Shown in pieces: positions 5,900-10,633 of a DNA stretch of 10,633 nucleotides (within the stretch, counting starts at the first letter, position 1; every line of letters begins with the position of its first letter). Under the pieces are notes generated by a model. That model was not told the origin of the DNA, ran no database searches, and saw only the letters and a list, made by a program, of their open reading frames with translations. The DNA is taken from contig JAPOOY010000236.1 in NCBI GenBank assembly GCA_026713205.1, positions 1 to 10,633 of the forward strand, read 5' to 3'. Position numbers and translations under genes: made by a program. Origin of the DNA: Bdellovibrionales bacterium (lineage in GTDB: Bacteria > Bdellovibrionota > Bdellovibrionia > Bdellovibrionales > UBA1609).

Positions 5900-7465
5900 A
5901 TGGATATACTTTCCAATTTAGGCCGGATTATTGATCAGGTCAGTAAAGATAAGGGTGTCAATAGGAACATTATTGTGAACTCAGTTATTCAGGGCGTGTT
6001 AACGGCTGTTCGTAAAAAGTACGGAACTTATCGTGATATTGAAGTGAAGTATAATGAGGACAATGGTCAGATTGAGCTTTTTGAATTTAAGAAAGTGGTT
6101 CCGGATGAAGAATTTGAAGATGAGGAAGTGGAAATTAAACACAGTGAAGCAAAACATCTGGATCCTGAAGTTCAGTTGGAGGATCAGATCGGAACCCGCT
6201 TGGATTTGAAGGATTTGGGCCGAATTGATGCCCAGGCCGCCAAGCAGATCATTGTACAGAATCTGAGAACAGCAGAGCATGAAATTATTTTTTCTGAATT
6301 TGAAAAACGAAAGGGGGAAATGGCTTCAGGCGTGGTTCGCAGAATGGATTTTAATACCATTGTTGTTGATTTGGAGAAAACAGAAGCTTATATTCCGAGA
6401 CGAGAGCAAATTCCGGGAGAGCAGTATAAGTCAGGGGATCGTATTCAGGGGTATATTCTGGAAGTGCGGCAGACAACCAGAGGACCTCAAATTGTTATGT
6501 CCCGGGCTCATGAAAAATACCTTATAAAACTTTTTGAGGCGGAAGTGCCGGAAGTTTATGAGGGGATTGTGAAAATCGTATCCGCCGCCAGGGAGCCGGG
6601 CCAAAGAGCAAAGATGTCTGTTTACAGTACGGATCCGGCGGTTCATCCTGTTGGGGCCTGTGTGGGAATTAAAGGGAGCCGTGTTCAGAATATCACCCAG
6701 GAACTAAAAGGGGAGAGAATAGATATTGTGATATGGGAAGAAAATCCGGTGCAGTATGTATGTAATGCTTTGGCTCCGGCAAAAATTGTAAAGGTGGTTG
6801 TGAATGAGGAAGAGAAACAAATGCAGGTTATCGTTCCGGATGATCAGTTATCTTTGGCCATTGGAAAAAAGGGACAAAATGTTCGGTTGGCCGTTAAACT
6901 CACTGAATGGAATCTGGATTTAGTTTCTGAAAGTGATGTGGAAACCAGGAAAAGGGAAGCTCTTTTTAACCTGTGTTTACTGGAAAATATGACAGAGACA
7001 ATGGCGCAGAGTATTTTGCAATATGGTTTTTCCTCTGTTCAGGAATTAGCTCAGTCCTCTGCAACAGAGTTGCAATCTATTCCTGGATATGAGGACTCTA
7101 AGAAAGCCAAAGAGTTGCTTCATTCCGCTCAGGCTCTTGTGGAGCAATATAAAAAAGAGGGTAAGGAATTTCCCACAGCAGAAGAAAGTGACCAGAAAAA
7201 ATCCACAGTGAGCTTAAAAGAACAGGCCGATGAAATTTTAAAAAGGGAACTGGCTCAATTGGAGAAACAGCAGGAAACACCTTCTGACTCGCAAGAACAA
7301 TCTGTAGCAGAGGAGAAATCCGGGGAAGAAACAGCTATGGAAACGGTGGGAGATCAAACAGAAACTTCGGATCAGAAATCAGCAGAGCCGGAAGAGGAAA
7401 AAAAGGAAGAATCACAAACGGAAGGCTTAAAGAAAAAGGCAAAGAAGGATGAGCCTATGGGTTAA
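5900..7465 (+). CDS. nusA: Transcription termination/antitermination protein NusA
   Basis: It binds RNA polymerase near the RNA exit channel and modulates pausing, intrinsic termination and antitermination. The 521 residues contain, in order, the polymerase-binding N-terminal domain (about 1-125), an S1 domain (about 138-202), KH1 with GIKG at 256-259, KH2 with GKKG at 322-325 in the hallmark LAIGKKGQNVRLA, and one helix-hairpin-helix-like C-terminal module (about 352-412). A low-complexity Glu/Lys/Gln-rich tail of about 105 residues follows and ends KKKAKKDEPMG; it replaces the second acidic repeat of E. coli NusA. ATG 5900 directly abuts the rimP stop, with its ribosome binding site AGAGGA (5885-5890) inside the end of rimP. 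infB follows 24 bases later; no ylxR or ylxQ lies between them. Confidence 0.97.
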   Translation: MDILSNLGRIIDQVSKDKGVNRNIIVNSVIQGVLTAVRKKYGTYRDIEVKYNEDNGQIELFEFKKVVPDEEFEDEEVEIKHSEAKHLDPEVQLEDQIGTRLDLKDLGRIDAQAAKQIIVQNLRTAEHEIIFSEFEKRKGEMASGVVRRMDFNTIVVDLEKTEAYIPRREQIPGEQYKSGDRIQGYILEVRQTTRGPQIVMSRAHEKYLIKLFEAEVPEVYEGIVKIVSAAREPGQRAKMSVYSTDPAVHPVGACVGIKGSRVQNITQELKGERIDIVIWEENPVQYVCNALAPAKIVKVVVNEEEKQMQVIVPDDQLSLAIGKKGQNVRLAVKLTEWNLDLVSESDVETRKREALFNLCLLENMTETMAQSILQYGFSSVQELAQSSATELQSIPGYEDSKKAKELLHSAQALVEQYKKEGKEFPTAEESDQKKSTVSLKEQADEILKRELAQLEKQQETPSDSQEQSVAEEKSGEETAMETVGDQTETSDQKSAEPEEEKKEESQTEGLKKKAKKDEPMG

Positions 7466-7476
7466 TATCCTAGGCT
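7452..7476 (+). promoter_or_regulatory. Hairpin at the nusA-infB junction
   Basis: AGCCTA (7452-7457) pairs with TAGGCT (7471-7476). A further GG/CC (7459-7460 with 7469-7470) can form across a one-base bulge, giving eight pairs around an eight-base loop that contains the nusA stop codon (7463-7465). It ends directly before AAGAGAG (7477-7483), the weak ribosome binding site of infB at ATG 7490. There is no T-run, so it is not a terminator; an effect on infB translation is possible but unproven. Confidence 0.35.
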
Positions 7477-7489
7477 AAGAGAGTTATCT

Positions 7490-9934
7490 ATGGCAGATCA
7501 AATTAAAGTTTATGAATTAGCTAAAACTCTGGGCGTTAAGAGTGTTGTTTTAATGCAGAAGATCCGCCGGGAATGGAAACTACCCGTTAAAAGTCATATG
7601 GAATCTCTCAGCCCTGAATTAGTTAAACAAATTGAAGAAAAATTCTCTTCGGAAAGAAAGAAATCATCCGGTGGAAAAACCGGAGACAAATCTCCCCGCA
7701 AAAAAACAGTAAAGAAGACGGCTTCAACGGCTAAGAAAAAAAAGCCGGTTTTAGGCACAGAAGCAGTTTCCGCAAAGACTGAATCACCTCCTTCCCCAGC
7801 CCCTGTTAAACGAATTATCAGAAGGCGAAAAGAAGAACAACTGGCGGCAGCTTCAGAGCCTGCGCCGGAAGTTTCCAAACAGTCGGAAAGTACGGCGCCT
7901 TCCCCTGTTGTTTCTGAAGGAGCACGCAAAACACCAGCGGGTGGCATTCGGTCCGATTTAGTCTCTGTCAGAAGCACCAGTCCTTTAGATGATTCTCAAT
8001 GGGGGACTCCGGTAGAGGCGGCAAAGAAAGCATCCCGTCGTCCTCTGGCGGAAAAGGAAGTGGAAGTAAAATTTCAGGCGGCAGATTTTCGAAAAAGGGA
8101 AGTGATCTTCCAGCCAAAGAAAAAACGAGTGGTCACTTCAGGTGACGTGAAAAAGACTCAAATTACCACGCCTAAGTCTCATAAAATGATTATTAAAATT
8201 TATGGAGAGATCTCTTTGGAGGATTTAGCCCGTCGTATGGGTATTAAGAAAAAATCCTTGATTCATAAATTAAATTCCCAGGGAGTGGATACAAAAATTG
8301 TGGAAAATTTGGATTTTGAAACAGTGGCTTTGGTTGTTCCGGAATGGGGATTTGAGGCAAAAAATGTCCAGAAAACAGAGAAAGAGCTTTTAGAGGAAAT
8401 CTCTCCAATGACTCAGGAAAAAGGAACAGCTCAGCTAAAACCTCCCGTAGTAACTATTATGGGGCATGTGGATCATGGAAAAACCACATTATTGGATACC
8501 ATACGCAAAACAAAAGTGGCCAAGGGGGAAGCGGGGGGGATTACCCAACATATTGGAGCCTACTCCATAGAGGTTGGGGGTCATACTATCACTTTTATTG
8601 ATACTCCCGGTCACGAAGCTTTTACAGCTATGAGGGCTCGGGGCGCACAGGCCACGGACATTGTTGTGATTGTGGTGTCTGCCGTTGACGGGGTGATGCC
8701 TCAAACGGTGGAGGCCATCAATCATGCAAAAACAGCTAAGACACCTCTTATTGTGGCTGTTAATAAGATGGATGTGGAAGGGGCCTCTCCCGATCGGGTA
8801 AAGCAGGAGTTGTCCAAACATGATGTTGTTCCTGAAGATTGGGGTGGTGACACGGCTTTTATTCCCGTATCCGCTTTAAAGGGAGAGGGGATAAAAGAAC
8901 TTTTGGAGCAGATACAACTTGTGGCGGAAGTGCAGGAGTTAAAGTGTTATCCGGAAAGCTCAGCTCAGGGAATGGTGATTGAAGCTTCCATAGAAAAAGG
9001 GCGTGGGCCTGTGGTAACCCTGCTCATGCAGGATGGCACATTAAAAGTTGGACAAGGTATTTTGGCGGGGCAGTTTACGGGTCGTGTTCGTCAAATGAGA
9101 AATGATCAAGGCCAGGCGCTTAAGGAAGCGGGTCCGGGATTTCCTGTGGAAGTTGTGGGTTTTCCTTCTCTGCCGGAAGTGGGAGATGTATTTTGTGCTG
9201 TTAAGGATGAGAAGGCCGCGCGGGAACTGATAAAAGCCAGACAGATTCAGCAATCAGAAGACAGCGATCAGGATCTTTCTGTTGAGGATCTTTTGGAAAG
9301 AACTCATGGAGAAAAAACCAGAGAATTAAAATTAATTGTGAAAGCGGATGTTTCAGGAAGTTTGGAAGCTTTGAAAAAGTCTTTAGAGCCTATTAAAGGG
9401 GAAGGGGTTTCTCTTCAGATTGTTCATTCCGCCGCAGGGGGAATTACGGAAAGTGATGTGTTGCTCGCTTCCACTATTTCCGGAACCATACTTGGTTTTA
9501 ATGTGCGTCCGGATGGAAAAGCGGGAAAATTGGCTCAGGATAAAAATATTGAGATTCGTTCTTACTCCGTGATTTACGAGTTATTGGATGATGTAAAAAA
9601 GATGATGATTGGTCTGCTTGCTCCTAAGACAGAGGAAGAGTCCCAGGGAGCTGTTGAAGTTAGGGAAATTTTTCATATCTCCAAGGTGGGAACAGTGGCA
9701 GGCTGTTATGTCACTCAGGGAATGGTCACCCGTAACAGCCTCATTCGTGTGGTGCGTGATGGTCGTTTAGTGCATGATGGAAAAATTTCCAATCTCAAAC
9801 GATTTAAGGAAGATACCAAAGAAGTTAAATTTGGTTTTGAATGTGGTATTTCTTTGGAAAGTTTTAATGACATCAAACCGAAGGATGTTTTAGAAGCCTA
9901 TATCAATAAAGAAGTCCGTCAAACAGAATTGTAA
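7490..9934 (+). CDS. infB: Translation initiation factor IF-2
   Basis: A GTPase that places initiator fMet-tRNA on the 30S subunit and promotes subunit joining. The 814 residues begin with an IF2_N domain (about 1-52), then a low-complexity Lys/Pro/Ala/Ser linker (53-232) and a second IF2_N-like domain (about 233-290). The G domain has all motifs: GHVDHGKT (325-332, G1), GGITQHIG (349-356, switch I), DTPGH (371-375, G3), NKMD (425-428, G4) and SAL (461-463, G5). Domains II (about 490-570), III (about 610-705) and IV/C2 (about 718-814, binding fMet-tRNA) follow. ATG 7490 gives the expected MADQIKVYELAKTLG N-terminus, though its ribosome binding site (AAGAGAG, 7477-7483) is weak. In many genomes rbfA and truB follow; here a 201-base palindrome begins 16 bases after the stop. 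Confidence 0.97.
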   Translation: MADQIKVYELAKTLGVKSVVLMQKIRREWKLPVKSHMESLSPELVKQIEEKFSSERKKSSGGKTGDKSPRKKTVKKTASTAKKKKPVLGTEAVSAKTESPPSPAPVKRIIRRRKEEQLAAASEPAPEVSKQSESTAPSPVVSEGARKTPAGGIRSDLVSVRSTSPLDDSQWGTPVEAAKKASRRPLAEKEVEVKFQAADFRKREVIFQPKKKRVVTSGDVKKTQITTPKSHKMIIKIYGEISLEDLARRMGIKKKSLIHKLNSQGVDTKIVENLDFETVALVVPEWGFEAKNVQKTEKELLEEISPMTQEKGTAQLKPPVVTIMGHVDHGKTTLLDTIRKTKVAKGEAGGITQHIGAYSIEVGGHTITFIDTPGHEAFTAMRARGAQATDIVVIVVSAVDGVMPQTVEAINHAKTAKTPLIVAVNKMDVEGASPDRVKQELSKHDVVPEDWGGDTAFIPVSALKGEGIKELLEQIQLVAEVQELKCYPESSAQGMVIEASIEKGRGPVVTLLMQDGTLKVGQGILAGQFTGRVRQMRNDQGQALKEAGPGFPVEVVGFPSLPEVGDVFCAVKDEKAARELIKARQIQQSEDSDQDLSVEDLLERTHGEKTRELKLIVKADVSGSLEALKKSLEPIKGEGVSLQIVHSAAGGITESDVLLASTISGTILGFNVRPDGKAGKLAQDKNIEIRSYSVIYELLDDVKKMMIGLLAPKTEEESQGAVEVREIFHISKVGTVAGCYVTQGMVTRNSLIRVVRDGRLVHDGKISNLKRFKEDTKEVKFGFECGISLESFNDIKPKDVLEAYINKEVRQTEL

Positions 9935-9949
9935 TCCATCAATTCCTAT

Positions 9950-9971
9950 ACCGATCGTGTTTGAAATTTTC
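9950..9971 (+). repeat. Outer terminal inverted repeat, left
   Basis: A 22-base arm beginning ACCGATCGTG, exactly complementary to 10129-10150. Its outer end is preceded by TAT (9947-9949). Confidence 0.85.
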
Positions 9972-9980
9972 CGTTTTTTT

Positions 9981-9997
9981 ATCTCAGCTTCAGAGAT
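9981..9997 (+). repeat. Small side hairpin in the left arm only
   Basis: ATCTC (9981-9985) and GAGAT (9993-9997) flank a seven-base loop. The segment has no counterpart in the right arm, so it would project from the main stem as a branch. It is either a later insertion in the left arm or a deletion from the right arm. Confidence 0.55.
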
Positions 9998-10027
9998 GCC
10001 TTTCAAGGCCAAAGGGAGATCAAAAGT
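9996..10027 (+). repeat. Inner 32-base inverted repeat, left
   Basis: A 32-base perfect match to the reverse complement of 10087-10118, beginning ATGCCTTTCAAGG. Perfect conservation over this length argues for recent origin or continuing selection on pairing. Confidence 0.85.
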
Positions 10028-10086
10028 TCAAACATGCGTTTTGCCACAGAGCGACTTCCAGTCGCTACTGTGTCAAAGCCGAACTC

Positions 10087-10118
10087 ACTTTTGATCTCCC
10101 TTTGGCCTTGAAAGGCAT
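10087..10118 (-). repeat. Inner 32-base inverted repeat, right
   Basis: The complementary arm of 9996-10027, with no mismatches. Confidence 0.85.
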
Positions 10119-10128
10119 GAACAAAACC

Positions 10129-10150
10129 GAAAATTTCAAACACGATCGGT
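10129..10150 (-). repeat. Outer terminal inverted repeat, right
   Basis: The complementary arm of 9950-9971, ending CACGATCGGT and followed by TAT (10151-10153). Confidence 0.85.
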
Positions 10151-10261
10151 TATAAAAATCCCTATTATAAGGATTTCTTATGCGGCTATGACTCTGTGGG
10201 TCGGTAAGGGATGGCTTTAAATGAGCTTTCAAGGATTTCAAAATTCCTTCATGAATCCGGT
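10151..10261 (+). other. Non-coding spacer between the palindrome and the zapA promoter
   Basis: No reading frame of useful length or recognisable RNA gene is seen. AAATCC (10156-10161) and GGATTT (10171-10176) form a weak six-pair hairpin without a T-run. Together with 9935-9949 and the palindrome, this makes the gap between infB and zapA 382 bases. Confidence 0.5.
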
Positions 10262-10290
10262 TTGACGGAAAAGACCTGTACAGTTATACT
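10262..10290 (+). promoter_or_regulatory. Near-consensus sigma70 promoter for zapA
   Basis: TTGACG at 10262-10267 (5 of 6), a spacer of exactly 17 bases and TATACT at 10285-10290 (5 of 6). The expected start near 10297 gives a leader of about 20 bases containing GGAGG (10304-10308) before ATG 10317. This is the best promoter in the window and makes zapA independent of infB transcription. Confidence 0.65.
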
Positions 10291-10316
10291 TTTTGCAGGA
10301 GTCGGAGGACTCTTCA

Positions 10317-10619
10317 ATGCAAACTTACCAAGTTAATATCAGCGGTTGTCCTTTAAAGCTCAAAACGGAGCATGACGGGGCGACAGTGGATATCCTGAAA
10401 TCTGAAGTAGAGCTTAAAATCAAGGATATACAGAACCGTCATTCCAATATATCCCTTCAAAAAGCTCTGATCTTAGCCTGCCTTCACTTTGCGGAAGGCC
10501 GGTTTTTATTAAGAAAAGCTGTTTGTGAAAAGCTGGATCATTTGGAATTTCAGGCTCAAGATGTCCTTAAAGGCATAGAACCCTCCGTAACTCCTGTCAG
10601 AGGCATGGAAGAAAAATAA
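10317..10619 (+). CDS. zapA: ZapA-like cell division protein
   Basis: ZapA is a small cytoplasmic protein that binds and bundles FtsZ filaments, strengthening the Z-ring. The 100-residue product fits the family: an N-terminal strand pair (YQVNISGCPLKLKTEHD, 4-20), a helix with VDILKSEVELKIKDI (24-38), and a central helix (SLQKALILACLHFAEGRFLL, 46-65) matching the usual ALLAALNIADE-type region, followed by the start of a coiled-coil helix (66-85). Sequence identity to E. coli ZapA by eye is low, so the call rests on pattern and length. ATG 10317 is preferred over TTG 10293 because GGAGG (10304-10308) sits eight bases upstream. In many bacteria the 6S RNA gene ssrS lies just after zapA; only 14 bases remain here, so this cannot be tested in the window. 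Confidence 0.72.
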   Translation: MQTYQVNISGCPLKLKTEHDGATVDILKSEVELKIKDIQNRHSNISLQKALILACLHFAEGRFLLRKAVCEKLDHLEFQAQDVLKGIEPSVTPVRGMEEK

Positions 10620-10633
10620 ATTTCTTTCCTCCT

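Larger units (their letters stand above)
9950..10150. mobile_element. MITE-like 201-base palindromic element without a transposase
   Basis: Almost the whole element is self-complementary. The outer arms (9950-9971 and 10129-10150) are a perfect 22-base inverted repeat, continued after a C-C mismatch by GTTTT/AAAAC. The inner arms (9996-10027 and 10087-10118) are a perfect 32-base inverted repeat. The centre adds TTTG-c-CACAG (10040-10049) pairing with CTGTG-t-CAAA (10068-10077), and AGCGACT/AGTCGCT around loop TCC (10050-10066). The left arm carries about 15 extra bases that form their own small hairpin. The flanks begin TAT on both sides, a possible three-base target duplication. No transposase-sized frame exists inside. 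It would also form a long RNA hairpin at the end of the infB message. Non-autonomous element is the best reading; a family could not be named. Confidence 0.7.

Noticed and set aside
7594..7977. A 127-codon minus-strand frame in infB
   Set aside because: It mirrors the low-complexity Lys/Pro/Ala/Ser linker of IF-2; composition explains the open frame.
9950..10150. An integron attC site or a simple intrinsic terminator
   Set aside because: It is longer than typical attC sites, there is no integrase or cassette array, and no T-tract follows the right arm.
9961..10155. A 64-codon TTG-started frame inside the palindrome
   Set aside because: It lies almost entirely within the inverted-repeat arms, has no ribosome binding site and no recognisable protein features; the openness comes from the palindrome.
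1..10633. CRISPR array, toxin-antitoxin pair, phage genes or a defence system
   Set aside because: No regularly spaced repeats were seen, and every sizeable plus-strand frame not overlapped by a better one has a housekeeping assignment.

Overview
The window looks like the chromosome of a Gram-negative bacterium with a moderately AT-rich genome. The evidence is a six-domain ribosomal protein S1 next to cytidylate kinase, an SppA-type protease with a lipoprotein-like signal, ZapA, and a two-KH-domain NusA. The order cmk-rpsA-sppA is familiar from deltaproteobacteria-like lineages (Desulfobacterota, Bdellovibrionota, Myxococcota). That placement is an inference from gene order, not a firm identification. 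All recognisable genes are on the + strand, and most of the window is core housekeeping DNA.

Layout: (1) 1-386, the 3' end of a short-form threonine ammonia-lyase gene cut by the window edge. (2) 506-4065, cmk, rpsA and sppA (nucleotide metabolism, translation, membrane proteolysis), with gaps short enough for one transcript. (3) 4163-4897, a rhomboid-family intramembrane serine protease behind a good sigma70-like promoter. (4) 4898-5353, a 456-base stretch without an established gene. It holds a promoter candidate, a terminator-like hairpin with a competing pairing, a strong Shine-Dalgarno sequence in a hairpin loop, and a possible 21-codon upstream reading frame ending just before rimP. (5) 5354-9934, the classical rimP-nusA-infB operon (30S maturation, transcription elongation/termination, translation initiation). 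(6) 9950-10150, a striking 201-base near-perfect palindrome without a transposase, best read as a MITE-like element. (7) 10262-10619, zapA with its own near-consensus promoter.

Functionally the window is dominated by the translation and transcription machinery (S1, RimP, NusA, IF2), with two membrane proteases and a Z-ring-associated protein. The most interesting non-coding structures are the rimP leader and the palindrome after infB. The usual companions of the nusA-infB operon (ylxR/ylxQ between the genes; rbfA and truB after infB) are absent here, and the palindrome sits where the operon normally continues. I found no CRISPR array, tRNA, rRNA, phage module or clearly new multi-gene system.
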